Shown here one piece after another: positions 40,338 to 51,894 of a DNA stretch of 64,000 nt. Source of the DNA: Argyresthia goedartella. Its lineage: Eukaryota; Arthropoda; Insecta; Lepidoptera; Argyresthiidae. Position 1 is the stretch's first letter; each line of letters opens with the position of its first letter. Both the position numbers and the translations under genes were made by a program. The DNA is taken from the NCBI GenBank assembly GCA_949825045.1, contig OX463807.1, positions 39,824,749-39,888,748 of the forward strand, given 5' to 3'. Below the pieces are notes generated by a model. That model saw nothing but the letters and a program-made list of their open reading frames with translations. It was not told where the DNA came from and did not search any database.

Positions 40338-41519
40338 CTGAAATATCACAACACTTATTAATGATGAAGTCCATCAATATAGAAATTGATAGTCGATCAA
40401 AATGAAGATTAAGATTCATTCACGAAGGCACATGACGTAGTTAAAAATTAGCCTCTTTGTCTTTCATACGACAGCCGGTGACAACTCTGAATGGAAAGGA
40501 AAGACGCATATCGACGTTTCAAAGGTAAAAGGGCATAAGCAACACTTGTTGGCGGTATTGAGTAAGAGCCAGTAAGTAAGTGCCATCGTGGAGAGTGAAA
40601 CACTTACGTACATTATTTCCAGATTCCTCGTTGGCTGGCGATGGCGATGGCAAGTAGAGGTGCTGGTGAAGTAGTAGGCGTAGTAGCTTCCAAAGAGAAG
40701 TGATAATTTTTAATTGCATTTCCGTCGTTTATAAATAAAAATACTGATGACTCTGAAAAAAGGATGTGTATGTGTGGTCGTATGATCACAAGCCCTGACA
40801 ACGTACACTTACATAGGTTCAGCGGAAACAACTCAGTGTGCAAAATAATATCGCAAAAATAAAATTACCGAATGCAACCCAATACGCTTGACCTCATTAA
40901 GAAAACTTACACGTGTTTTTACTTTCCTAGATGGGATGCCAGAAACACAAATACTTATATGAATGTACGTGGGCATAGTTTTGCCACCCCGTATGGGAAC
41001 GCTGTGATGCTATGTTAGTTTTTGTTTTTAATATCTTGCGAGACGAGATGACCGATGCACACAGTTTGCATCTTTTAGCCATTGAGTTTATTTTTTCTTA
41101 GAGAGAAGAGACAAGCTCATCGCCGCTCAGGACAAACATCAGCCGCATTAACACCCATATTGTAGGTATCATGGGGAAAGTCTATCGCCGAACTATCATA
41201 AGCCCAACAAATACGTACAACGTCCCCACCGAAGGATCAGGCCTTTACTCGAAATAGTACTAAGTAATGATTTAATGGGTATATACTCGTACATAGATGT
41301 TTTTTCCTAGCTAGAACGAGGTGAGCTATTTATCAATTCCATTTAAAAGTAGTACCTATACATGAATTGATTTGTAGGTACAGTTTATAGTGGCTCGATC
41401 CCGAGCGGCGATGGGCTAGTCCCTCTCCGCAAAACGGAGTATAAATACCAGCTGCATGCAGGCAAAGTTCTGTCCCGTATGGAAAAGTCATGATGCTGTG
41501 TACACAATTTACACACATT
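40338..41519. other. Polinton region without recognised gene
   Basis: Open frames at 40519-40719 and 40613-40843 (minus) could hold a first exon of the spliced gene; a donor-like TACGTAAGT on the minus strand lies near 40608, but its phase does not fit the 40337 exon. Otherwise non-coding, with two weakly similar stretches near 41000 and 41470. Confidence 0.4.
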
Positions 41520-41735
41520 GGTCTAGATATTGAGGGAAACTAGGATTCCCTGTATCTTGGGTACTAGGCAACTGAATACATACTTTTGTAGGGATAAATA
41601 TTATACTTAGATAAAAAACCATGACTCGGAAACAAACATCCACGCTCATCACGCAAATATTTGTCCCACCGGGACTCGAACCCAGGACCTCTGGCGTTGT
41701 AGGCAGGGTACTACCGACTCGACCATTCGGATGGT
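41520..41735 (-). mobile_element. tRNA-derived SINE
   Basis: On the minus strand it starts with a tRNA-like head containing an A-box-like TGGTCGAGTCGG and a B box GGTTCGAGTCC (41682-41672). A body follows with GTGATGAGCGTGGATGTTTG and CTAGTACCC, a pattern I know from lepidopteran SINEs. It is inside the Polinton near its right end, so it inserted after, or travelled with, the Polinton. Confidence 0.65.
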
Positions 41736-42020
41736 CAATTTGGTTATAACATTAATCCAATGTAATTCATGCTTACTAGGGAGCAATCTCATCGCCGAAC
41801 TATGTTATGTTATGATATCATCAACCGAAATAGAGTACCTAGATCGGTTTTATTTATTAATGTTAGCAGTTAGTGGCAGAAACACAATTGAAAGTGTGTG
41901 TGTGTGTGTGTTCACGCGCTGCGGCAATGTAGGTATTGAAAACACAACTATGCAAGAAATAAAATTAAATTGAACACGCGTGACCTGATTAGAATGCTAC
42001 TTATACTTACGATGGGTTTT

Positions 42021-42198
42021 GCGTTCAACACATCTGTTGAGTCCGTGACCTAAAGGTTCTTGAATGAATTTGATCTGTCATTTTTGAACTGTCAATAGGT
42101 TTTTCGATCCATCTGTCGATAGGTTTTTCGATCCATCTGTCGAGCCCGTAGGCCCGAACGATCGTGAAGTGAATTTAAACTGTCATTATCTACCTACT
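42021..42198 (-). repeat. Polinton right terminal inverted repeat (178 bp)
   Basis: Reverse complement of the left TIR minus the 11-bp insertion and one T. It ends CTACCTACT at 42198, followed by the GCCAGG duplication at 42199-42204. Confidence 0.96.
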
Positions 42199-42867
42199 GC
42201 CAGGCGATATCTGCAGGAGGTCACTCAATTCCTGAACGGTAACCAGGACGCCATCGGTACGGCTTGCTCCCCACGAGGGATTGAACGGGTTTTCAGTCCG
42301 CCGGGATGTCCTCATTGGGGAGGAATTTTTGAGGCTGCGGTTAAATCGGCTAAGTCGTACCTGACGAGGATCATCGGTGAGACCTCTCTACGCTTTGAAG
42401 AGCTTGCGACGCTGTTCTGTAAAATTGAGATGACACTGAACTCGCGTCCGTTGTGCCCGTTCAGTTCGGATCAAAATGATTTGGAAGCGTTGACGCCGGG
42501 TCACTTCCTGATAGGTCAGCCCCTTAACGCCCTGCCAGAATACCCATTCGGTGATGTTAAGTTAAGTCGGTTAACTAGGTGGTAGATGTTGCAGCAGATG
42601 GCTCAAGATTTTTGGAAACGGTGGTCCCTTGAGTACTTGCACATCTTGCAGCAGCGCCTTAAGTGGACTGACCGGACGAGCCCCCCTCAAGTCGGTGATT
42701 TGTTGCTGATTAAGGATGCGAACCTGCCATCATTGAGATGGAGACGAGGACGGATCGTCAAATTGTACACGGGTCGGGATGGCACGCCTCGATCAGCAGA
42801 AGTCAAGGTGGGGGACTCGGTCCTCAAGAGAGCGGTTGCAACACTTTCTCGCCTTCCTATTGATTAG
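42199..42867 (+). pseudogene. BEL-1 integrase C-terminal half (continued after the Polinton)
   Basis: It resumes in the integrase core and contains the catalytic Glu in GGIFEAAVKSAKSYL (about 42335), NSRPLCPF, LTPGHFLIGQPL and the C-terminal domain (DFWKRW, GDLLLIKDA). A TAG at 42583-42585 (in LTRW followed by stop) interrupts it. It joins directly to 27027 in the uninterrupted BEL-2 arrangement. Confidence 0.9.
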
Positions 42868-42898
42868 GGACAGGTTCGGGTCTGTCCGGGCGGGTGAC

Positions 42899-43446
42899 TG
42901 TTTAATATTTATGCTTCGGAACGCACCTCTTTTTATTGCGCGACTCGGACCGCGAGTGATCGGAAACGGAACTAGCAGCTGTCACTTGTATAGAAACGAG
43001 ATGACGAGTTAGAGGTTACTTTTTTTGACATGGAAAAAATGTCGGCACATGGCGTTCGGGCCTTGGCTGTATTTTAGTAGTAATAATTGTCTAACACAGG
43101 TGTCGGGCCTGGTCGGAATGTTAATTATAATAAGCACGGAACAATCGTCGGGAAATAAGTAGATTCACGTCAGCGGAGTGAGTGCTTCGTGTTATGAAGC
43201 TTGAAGTGGTTCGGTCCCCAATTCGTCGCGTTCGGCAGCGACGGCGACAGCATCGGGCTACGACGAGAGTAAGATTCGACTCCTCTCCCCCCACCCCTTG
43301 TGCTCCTTATCCCGTGTTCCTGCCTCGAATTGAGCTTTCGAATTCCGGTCCACGGCGTCAAAGGTCAGTACCACTTGTGATACTCCTGGTGAAAACCAAC
43401 CCTAACAAGATTCCACGCCCGTCCGGTTGAGGCGTGGAATTAATCA
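42899..43446 (+). repeat. BEL-1 3' LTR
   Basis: 548 bp from TGTTTAATATTT to TTAATCA, followed by the GATAA duplication. About 98% identical by eye to 20733-21279. Confidence 0.93.
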
Positions 43447-43451
43447 GATAA

Positions 43452-43660
43452 TAAATGTTAGAATTTATATGTAAGGTATTACGAAAACAAAGATGCATTA
43501 AACTGAAAGGAATGTCAGACTCTACAAGGCAAAATCAGAGCAAGCTTTAATGGGCTTTATAGGACCGCAAATGCAACCGTTTCCGCGCGCTAATCGTATT
43601 AACTGTTGCAAACTTACGTGCGTTAACTGGTTGCCTATCCCGACGATGGCGTTCGCACCT
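43452..43660 (+). repeat. 5' LTR of the CsRn1-like element, second part
   Basis: Matches 58881-59088 of the 3' LTR nearly base for base, up to CCCGACGATGGCG. It is followed by the primer-site-like TGGTGACCCC at 43665-43674, complementary to the 3' end expected of tRNA-Trp. Confidence 0.8.
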
Positions 43661-43688
43661 ATACTGGTGACCCCTCTTAAATAACACG

Positions 43689-44615
43689 ATGAGCTCAGAT
43701 GATTCAAGCAGACCTGACTCTGAAGATTCACAAAGGAATGTGAATGTCTTGCCTCGTGGCGGCGGGCGGCATCCTATCAAGATGGCGTCGTCGCCCCCAG
43801 ACCAGAAGATGAAGGTCGCCTGTTCCACACTGACGGCGACTCCAGCTCCACTCCACCTAAAGATACCGCCATTCTGGCCCGAAAAGCCAGCGATATGGTT
43901 CGCGCAGGTGGAAGGGCAATTCACAATTATGAAGGTAACAGATGAAGCTACCAAATTTTACCACATATTAGCCACTCTCGACCGCCAGTATGCTGCAGAG
44001 ATTGAGGATGTTCTTACTGGCCCTCCCGACTACTCCAAGCTGAAGGCCGAGCTCATCAAGCGGCTGTCGGTGTCCAAGGAGAACAAGGTGAAGCAACTGC
44101 TGACTCACGAGCAGCTTGGGACCCGCAAGCGGTCGCAGTTCCTGCGGCACCAGCAGCACCTGGCCGGACCCGACATCCCTTCAGACATCGTGCGGACCAT
44201 CTGGGCCAGCCGGCTACCTAGCTCGCTACAGCCAATCGTCCCATCGCAGCCGACGTTATCTATTGACGCACTCGCCGAACTCGCCGACCGCGTCTATGAC
44301 ATCGCAGCACCATCGCAGCAGGTGGCAGCAACCACATCATCATCGTCAGCAGCAGGATCAGCTATTGAGGAATTAACGCGGCAATTAGCTGAGTTGACGA
44401 GACAAGTGAGCGCCCTTACTACGCAGTCACAGCACCGCTCCCGCAGCATCGAGCGCCTAGGTGGAGACCAGCGCAGCCGTTCCTCATCACGCCGTTCCAC
44501 TTCCAATAACCAGAGGTACCCGATCTGCTGGTACCACTCGAAATATGGATCCAAGGCGCGTCAGTGTATCAAGCCTTGTGACTACAAACCGGGAAATGTG
44601 CCGAGCAGTCAGTGA
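43689..44615 (+). pseudogene. CsRn1-like gag
   Basis: 308 aa from ATG 43689 (first ATG after the primer site). It contains the capsid motifs KIPPFWPEKPAIWFAQVEGQ and FYHILATLDRQYA, then LLTHEQLGTRKRSQFLRHQQ, a Ser/Gln-rich linker and the unusual knuckle CWYHSKYGSKARQCIKPC, known as the CHCC gag motif of the CsRn1 group. The frame is open throughout, but pol downstream is damaged. Confidence 0.85.
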
Positions 44616-44760
44616 TGGCGACGACCGACTGCCACAACCTAACCACAGGTCGCCTATTCATCACGGACCGTATTACACAGACACAGTTCCTCATAGACAC
44701 TGGAAGTGACATTTGTGTTTACCCTGTATCTGCTTTTCGTGAGCGCCGTTGTAAAACTAC
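44616..44760 (+). pseudogene. CsRn1-like aspartic protease, N-terminal part
   Basis: A frame overlapping the gag end reads into the retropepsin active site FLIDTGSDICVYP at about 44690-44728. It is cut off at about 44760 by the LINE insertion and resumes at 48921. Confidence 0.8.
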
Positions 44761-44775
44761 TTAGAAAGATGAATT

Positions 44776-45196
44776 TTGCAAAACAGTGAAAAAGTATTAA
44801 CTACATTGAACATTGAAGTTCAGACGAACGATATTAAATATACTTTTAGATTGAATGCCAAAGATTCGTCACACCCGATAGTCGCAGAATTTACAACTGT
44901 ACTAATGAAGGATAAGGTACTGAAAAGTGTTAAGGAATACAACAAAAACAAGACAAAAAATGATAAGTTGAACACGAAAGCCATTGACTTGCCAGAACCA
45001 GCGAAACCAATATATATATCCGAATTGCTGACCTATAAAACTCAGAGACTATACTACTTAGCCCGAGTTTTTCAGAGACTACGGATATGATTTCTGCTGG
45101 ACGTCCCAGGGAATCGTCTACCTGCGCAAAAAAGAGAAACTTCCCCAGATAAGAATCTCATCTGAAGCTGACCTAGAGGCGATCAAGAAGCAATGA
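44776..45196 (+). pseudogene. LINE ORF1 C-terminus (FP-like domain)
   Basis: The segment has KVLKSVKEYNKNK, then PIYISELLTYKTQRLYYLAR, and, after a frame change near 45070, a YGYDFCWTSQGIVYLRKKEK region. This is the pattern of the baculovirus FP-protein-like domain found in ORF1 of CR1-type LINEs, where it binds nucleic acid. A one-base shift separates the two parts. Confidence 0.7.
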
Positions 45197-45478
45197 CTCT
45201 ATATCACATATCTCGCAAAACATACTTATAAAAATTACATTATACCCCGTTATTCACTTCACTAATCAAACAAAATACAATGTACTTTTATCAGCCTATA
45301 ACAAACACTACACATAAAACACAACACTCAAACACAATTATTTATTTTGTAGGAAAATCCATTTTCGTATTTACAAATACATTCTGCCTAACTTTTATTC
45401 TCATTCGTTACTATATATTATATATAAATAAAACTTGTGATTTATTAATGGCTGAAACATTTATAATCTACCTTAAAA

Positions 45479-46648
45479 ATGCCTAACATCGATGTTATAT
45501 CAAATGAGTTGGATAGCTACGCGGTATCCCAAAATTATAGTTGTGAAGTCGAGAGATGTAAGCAGTTGCTTCCACCTTCACATGCAGGTCTTACCATGAT
45601 TACACAAAATATTAGGAGCATAAACTGCAATTTGTCTCAGTTTGAGGTCCTATTAAACAGATTAGGCATAGAAAATGATATTATTATTCTTACAGAGTGC
45701 TGGCTGCAGAAAAACTCTGTTATACCTACATTATATGGATATAGTGTACATGCCACTATTTTTAATAAGTTGCAAAATGATGGCGTCGTAGCATATATTA
45801 AGGACACTCTAAGTTTTTCTACATTTGAACCAGATTTTCAAGAAGGTAACTGCATAGTTATTAAAATAGGTAAGAATGATACTGCTATAGTTGTCATTTA
45901 TAGGTCTCCTTCCTATAGTAAAATAGAACCATTTTTAAAATCATTGAACGAAAATATCGAAAAATTATCTGATCATAAAAATAAAGTAATAGTAGGTGAT
46001 ATAAATATAAATATAAATTCCCAAAAGGAAGACCATTCTTTTCTACATTTTGCAGACCAATATCTGACACAAGTTGCATGTCTAGGACTTTTACCTGCTC
46101 ATACTTTGGTTATCACAGATATAAGCAAAACCTATATTGATCATGTAATGCTAAAAACAAAGCTGCCCTCTATAACGATCGTACCTGAAGCAACTGTTTC
46201 AGACCATAAGCCTGTAATTTTCTATCTTAGAGTAAAACAGCAACGAATTTTTGCGATATCTACTACAAAGAAAGTTAATAAAGAAGGAATTCAAAAGGAT
46301 ATCAATAATATAAATTACAGGGAAATCTATGAGTGCAGGGATCCGGATATCGCAATGACCTTGTTTATAAATTCCGTGATGTCAGTTATTGAAAGTAACT
46401 CGTCTACCGTAATTCTATCGAGACGTAAAAAGATTTTGAAACCCTGGATCACGCCAGGTCTTTTGCGATGCATGCGTCACAGGGACAAATTACATAAAAA
46501 ATCTATGGCAGATCCTGAAAACATGATTTTTAAAACCACATACGCAAGGTACAGGAATTATTGCGGTAAACTTCTGAAAAAGGTAAAGAGAACGTTCGAA
46601 AAGCAGCAAATAACCTCAGCGGGTACAGATAATAAAAAAATATGGTAA
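45479..46648 (+). pseudogene. LINE ORF2 N-terminal half: APE endonuclease
   Basis: 389 aa from ATG 45479. The endonuclease motifs are present: TQNIRSINCN (Asn), ILTECWL (Glu), VVIYRSP, VGDINININ (Asp/Asn) and SDHKPVIF (catalytic Asp-His). A linker with SRRKKILKPWITPGL leads towards RT. It ends at a TAA (46646-46648) that interrupts the frame. Confidence 0.85.
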
Positions 46649-46693
46649 GCCATTAAGGATATAACATATTCATCTAAGGACAAAAGTCAACCA

Positions 46694-48435
46694 ATGGAGC
46701 TTTTGACAGTCTCGACAGACCCTGAAGCCTCATTGGATGAAGTCAATAAATATTTTGTAGAAGTAGGTGAAAACCTCGCGAAACGCTTTTCCACTGAGTA
46801 TAACTCTTACACAAGTGCAGAACAGCAGGAAAGAGTAGCTTCCTCATTTGCACTGTTATGCACGGATGAAGCAGAAGTAGAACGCCTTATTATGGCTTTG
46901 AAACGCAAATGCACAGTTGGTTGGGATAATATCTCAAATATCATACTTAAAGAACATAAAGAGTTACTTATTCCTCCATTAACATTCATTTTTAACATGT
47001 GCTTAGAGTGTGGTACCTTTCCCACGGTGCTCAAGCGTTCACGTATCCGACCAATACATAAGGGGGGCAACAGGGACCGTATTAGTAATTATAGGCCCAT
47101 ATCAATTCTTCCCTCTTTATCAAAAATATTAGAAAAAATCATAAATAATAGGTTGGTTAAATATCTTGAAGGTAATGGGCTATTATCTGATAATCAATAT
47201 GGTTTCAGATGCGGAAAATCCACTGATGAAGCAGTACAATGTCTTACAGAATATATTGCGACTAATCTCGATGATGGAAAGAAATGCATTGGAATTTTTC
47301 TTGATTTGGCGAAAGCTTTTGATACGGTCCCTGTCCATTCACTGTTAGATAAACTTGAGAAACTTGGAATCAGAGGCTTACAACATAAGCTATTGACCAG
47401 CTAATTAACAAATCGTTTCCAAAGTGTACAAGTGAGTAACTATATCAGCTCAGATCTACCTATTTCGTACGGAGTTCCCCAAGGTAGCATCTTAGGACTA
47501 ACATTGTTTTTGGTATATATTAATGACGTCCTATGTCTGCCATCTTTTGATGGCCAAATTATATCCTATGCAGATGATACTGTATTACTCTTTTCTCATA
47601 GATCTCTTGATAAGGTTTATGAGCTAGCACAGAGTGGTCTAAATAGAGTTAAAAATGGCTGCACATGAATTCTTTGACTCTCAACTCTGACAAGACAAAG
47701 TATATGTTTTTTTCTATACGCCAGATGCAAGTAGATAGTAACTACAAAATTGTATCTCATGACTGCTGCTCAAATGGGGAATCTAGCCAAAACGGTTGCA
47801 AATGTTTGAGTCTGGAATGTGTAAAATGTATAAAGTATCTCGGTATACAAGTAGACTGCAATTTAGCTTTTAAAGAGCATATTAAACACCTAAACAATAG
47901 ACTTCGTAAATTAATTTACATCTTCAAAAACTTGAGACACGTTGTCGAACCCCATATACTGAAACAAATATACTATGCGCTGTGCCAGTCTATACTTACT
48001 TATTGTATATCATCATGGGGAGGTGCAGCAAAAACCTTTTTAAAAACATTGGAAGTAACTCAAAGGGCTATACTAAAGATTTGCACTTTTAAGGATTACT
48101 ATTACTAAACTGAATTACTATACCAGGATTGTGATGTACTGAATGTTAGACAACTTTTTATGCTCAGTATTATAATTAAACAACACAAGAAGATAGTTTT
48201 TGACGAGGAACAGCTAGATAAACGCCGAATCAATACGAAGCATAGAGACAAGGTCTTTCGCACAAAATTTATTAATAAGTTTTTACCTTTTTTGGGTCCA
48301 TTTTTGTTTAAAATGCTCAATCAAAAAATTTGTATCTATACAATGTCTGCTTTTCAATGCAAGAAAGAAGTTACCAACTGGCTTAAGAATAAAAACTATG
48401 AGGAGACTGAGAATTTGCTTAAAATTGGGGAATGA
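46694..48435 (+). pseudogene. LINE ORF2 C-terminal half: reverse transcriptase
   Basis: RT motifs in order: NYRPISILPSLSKILE, NQYGFRCGKSTDEAV, IFLDLAKAFDTV (first catalytic Asp), YGVPQGSILGLTLF and SYADDTVLLF. The tail includes KYLGIQVDCNLAFKEHI, and the C-terminus ends at 48435. Stops or frame changes lie at 47402, about 47665 and 48106, so the enzyme is not made from this copy. The 3' UTR (48436-48887) is non-coding. Confidence 0.85.
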
Positions 48436-48920
48436 TAAAATACGCATAAAACAATAATATTAAAAATAAATATATACGGCTATACATAACATAATAATAC
48501 TACAAAACCTAAATTAACACACCCTCTCACACACATACAAACACTACATTTATACACACAGAGAGGAGTAAACACTACACAATACTTCTTCATTTTTCAT
48601 TTGATTTGTGTAAACTACTAAATTATTAATCTGTTTAACTAAATAAGTTTTCACTTACATTTATATCTAGATTTAACTAATCATAAAAATGGTCATCTAA
48701 ACTACATAATCAGAAGCTAGAATTTTTATTTTTGTTTAAAACACTGGGAATTTGGGCGCTGTTTTGCTGAAATACAGGTCTTACGCCTAGCTCAGCGACA
48801 GATGCTACAATGTATTTTTTAGCAATTTAATCTAGCCTACATTAAATAGCACCATTGTAACTATTTGTACTTCTTTATGTGACAATAAATATTATTATTA
48901 TAAATATTATTATTATAACT

Positions 48921-49341
48921 TACTGCTGCCAATGGCTCGGCTATCGATACGTATGGCTATATTCAACTTAATTTGAATTTAGGCCTACGCCGCAACCTTC
49001 TGTGGCGCTTCGTGATCGCTGACGTCACAAAAGCAATCATAGGTGTAGATTTTTTAACGCATTACCGCCTTATAGTTGACGTCAGCGAACAAAAAGTTAT
49101 CGATGGCCTGACCAATGTCAGTTCGGTAGCCCGTTTAGATATAAATAGCACGCTTGTGCCAAGCGTAAAGGTATCGACAGGTGGTGACGGTAGGTATAAT
49201 AAAATTTTGTCAGAATATCCGGAAATAACACGTCCTGCTGGCACTCCGGGTATTGCAAAACACAACACTACACACCACATACGCACTACACCAGGTCCAC
49301 CTGTATCATGTTCCCCACGCCGTCTTGCCCCGGATAAGTAA
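48921..49341 (+). pseudogene. CsRn1-like protease end and RT entry
   Basis: It continues the protease after the LINE with a RFVIADVTKAIIGVDFLTHY block (the closing protease motif), then a linker and a PVSCSPRRLAPDK segment that precedes RT. A TAA at 49339-49341 breaks it just before the RT. Confidence 0.8.
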
Positions 49342-49368
49342 AAAATCGCGAAACAAGAATTCGACACT

Positions 49369-49980
49369 ATGATAACTAACAGGACAGCATGTCCGTCTGA
49401 CAGTCCCTGGTCGTCGCCTCTCCACCTTGTTTCTAAGAAGGATCACGGGTGGCGCCCGTGTGGCGATTATAGGCAATTAAATGCACGTACGATACCTGAC
49501 CAATACCCAGTTAGACATATACAAGATTTTTCGCACTGTCTTTCCGGTTGTACTATATTTTCAGTTAAAGCCTACAACCAAATCCCTGTTACTGAACAGG
49601 ACATACCCAAGACATCTATAACCACACCATTCGGACTTTATGAATTTCCTTTCATGACGTTTGGTCTTAGGAATGCGGCACAAACCTTTCAAAGGTTTGT
49701 CGACGGACTAACTCGTGGTCTCGACTTTTGCTACCCGTATCTCGACGATTTCTTGATTTTCAGCAAAACGCCACAGGAGCACGAAGACCACTTGCACCAG
49801 CTTTTCGAACGCATGCACAGCTATGGTGTACTTGTCAACACGGCCAAGTGTGTCTTCGGGATGTCAGAGATCACGTTTCTAGGCTATTCAGTCTCCGAAA
49901 AGGGCACTAAACCACTGGAAAGCAAGGTACAGGCCATTGCTGAGTTCACGCCCCCAAAAACCGTCCGAGAACTCCGATGA
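49369..49980 (+). pseudogene. CsRn1-like reverse transcriptase with a damaged active site
   Basis: RT with [57 protein letters not shown] and [11 protein letters not shown] (YLDD). The segment that should carry the first catalytic Asp reads [13 protein letters not shown], with the expected Asp-containing residues missing. A TGA at 49978-49980 separates it from RNase H. Confidence 0.85.
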
Positions 49981-49983
49981 TTT

Positions 49984-51873
49984 TTGCGGATGGTGAATTT
50001 TTACAGGCGATTTCTGCCAAATGCCGCCCAAATTCAAGCGCCGCTCAATGGCTTGCTTACAGGGTCGGTCAAAGCTTCCCATCCAGTCAATATAGAAGGG
50101 GATTCCCTCAAAGCATTCGAGGTTTGTAAGACGAGCTTATGTGATGCAGCTCTTTTGGCACACCCCGACTCGTCAGCTAAGTTAGGACTGGTCAATGACG
50201 CCTCCGATACGGCGATAGGTGGAGTCCTACAGCAGCTGAAGGAGGGAGACTGGCAGCCCCTAGCATTTGTCTCTCGCAAGTTGAGCCCAACACAAACAAA
50301 ATACTCACCATATGACCGCGAGCTCCTTGCCATCTATGAGAGTATTAAATATTTCAGGCATATGCTAGAGGCCCACAACTTCACCATCCATACTGACCAT
50401 AAACCGTTATGTTACGCTTTTCATGAACGGAAAATTAACTGCTCTCCAAGACGGTACAGACACCTCGACTTCATCTCGCAATTCACCACAGACATTGTCT
50501 TCATTGCCGGCAAAGACAACTTGGTTGCCGATACACTGTCGCGCGTAGAAGAACTGCAGTCGCCTGTCGATCTCGAAGTGATGGCCAATCTCCAAGACCA
50601 AGACCCAGAGCTCGTTGAGTATCTTAAAGGTGACACTTCACTTCGTCTTACCAAAATGAACATACCTGGGAGTCGTTCCATGTTGTACTGCGACGTCAGT
50701 ACACCGACACCCAGGCCTTTCGTTCCCAAACAACTGCGTAAGCAGATTTACGACTGTCTGCACTCTCTTAGCCACCCCGGTGCCAACGCCACCGCCAAAC
50801 TCGTTGCTCAACGATTCGTTTGGCCACTATTACGGAAAAACTGCCGTGAATGGGCTAAGGCGTGTTTGACCTGCCAGCGCACGAAGATAACCAGACACGT
50901 TGCTTCACCGTTAGGTACAAACGACTTACCTTCAGCGCGTTTCCAACACGTCCATTTAGACCTGATCGGTCCACTACCATCCGCTGGTGGCTATAGGTAT
51001 TGCCTCACAGCCGTCGATCGCTTAACGCGATGGCCGGAAGCTGTACCTATTATCGATATCACCGCTGAAACTGTAGCCAAAGCATTTGTCAGCTGTTGGG
51101 TATCCAGATACGGTTGTCCCAAAGAGATCGTTACCGATCGTGGGGCCCAATATTCATCAGCTTTGTTCGAGCAGCTGTCAAAGTCCATAGGTTTCGACCA
51201 CCGTAGGACAACAGCTTATCACCCACAGTGTAATGGCTTGGTGGAGAGATTTCACCGGCAGTTGAAGGCAACGATTACCTGTCACGCCGACGCCAACTGG
51301 ACAGAGTCATTGCCACTGGTACTTTTAGGCATTACGAGCGCTGTAAAAGAAGACCTTCAGGTATCATCGGCAGAGCTGGTGTACGGTGAACCCCTACGTC
51401 TACCGGGTGAATTATTTGGTCATGACGTCCCAGGTTACACCACCGACATCACCGATTTCTCAGCCCGTATGAGGTCCTTCGCCGAGCGCATACGACCAGT
51501 CCCACCTCGGCACCATTCCAACACTCGTAAAGCCTTCGTGTTTAAGGATTTAGCCAGCTGCAGTCACGTATTTCTTAGGAAAGAAGTGTTACGCGGCTCA
51601 TTTCAACCAGCTTATGTTGGCCCATTCGAGGTACTTAAAAGAGGCGCAAAGGCTATTAAGATACGTGTGCGGAACAAAGACGTCGTAGTGAGCATAGATC
51701 GATTAAAACCAGCCTTTATACTAGACGACAATTTGTCCCAACCGCGATATGACCCCGTACCGCCAGACACTCACCCCCCACCTCCGCCCCTACAATCACG
51801 GTCACAGGATACTCCCATTAGGACTACACGTTCAGGTCGGAGAGTTCATTTCCCAGATTTTTATCGCCCTTAG
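49984..51873 (+). pseudogene. CsRn1-like RNase H and integrase
   Basis: 629 aa. It starts in the RT connection (MVNFYRRFLPNAAQIQAPLN). RNase H motifs are LVNDASDTAIGGVLQQ, YDRELLAIYESIKYF, HTDHKPL and NLVADTLSRVE. The integrase has a zinc domain (HPGANAT, then CLTCQRTK), HLDLIGPLP with the first Asp, IVTDRGAQYSS with the second Asp, and AYHPQCNGLVERFHRQLK with the Glu. A Pro-rich tail follows. The frame is open over its whole length, although the RT upstream is broken. Confidence 0.9.
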
Positions 51874-51880
51874 CCGGTCT

Positions 51881-51890
51881 CTGGAGGGGA
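51881..51890 (+). other. Polypurine tract of the CsRn1-like element
   Basis: CTGGAGGGGA precedes the 3' LTR start (TGTAGTTAACTCG at 51895) by four bases, the position of the plus-strand primer. Confidence 0.6.
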
Positions 51891-51894
51891 GTGA

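Larger units (their letters stand above)
27028..42198 (+). mobile_element. Complete Polinton/Maverick (adintovirus-like) element, 15,171 bp
   Basis: Bounded by inverted repeats starting AGTAGGTAGATAATGACAG and by a perfect 6-bp target duplication. It encodes the defining set: family B DNA polymerase, retrovirus-like integrase, packaging ATPase, adenain-like protease, hexon-like and penton-like capsid proteins. Additional genes include a PLA2 minor virion protein and a spliced gene. All large reading frames are open. Eleven genes run plus-strand from the left end, the polymerase and two others run minus-strand from the right, so the arrangement is convergent around 34.1-34.6 kb. Confidence 0.97.
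20733..43446 (+). mobile_element. BEL/Pao element BEL-1, split by a Polinton
   Basis: LTRs of 547 and 548 bp lie at 20733-21279 and 42899-43446, flanked by the 5-bp duplication GATAA (20728-20732, 43447-43451). The empty site is visible in the other gypsy LTR at 58868-58880. By eye the LTRs differ at about eight bases and one indel. The internal region is 27027 minus 21279 plus 42205-42898, with the Polinton at 27028-42198 inside the integrase gene. Confidence 0.93.
44761..48920 (+). mobile_element. LINE (CR1/Jockey group) inserted in the gypsy protease
   Basis: It starts inside an ORF1 reading frame (5'-truncated), continues through an endonuclease-RT ORF2, and ends in a 3' UTR with an (ATT)n-type tail (48888-48917). 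A candidate 5-bp duplication ACTTA flanks it, weakly supported. Host protease sequence resumes after the tail. Confidence 0.8.

Noticed and set aside
40519..40843. First exon of the spliced Polinton gene
   Set aside because: The donor-like TACGTAAGT near 40608 gives the wrong phase or a stop when joined to the 40337 exon, so I left the first exon open.
41660..41735. Possible functional tRNA gene
   Set aside because: Only tRNA-like head with A/B boxes; it continues into a SINE body and does not fold as a complete tRNA by eye.
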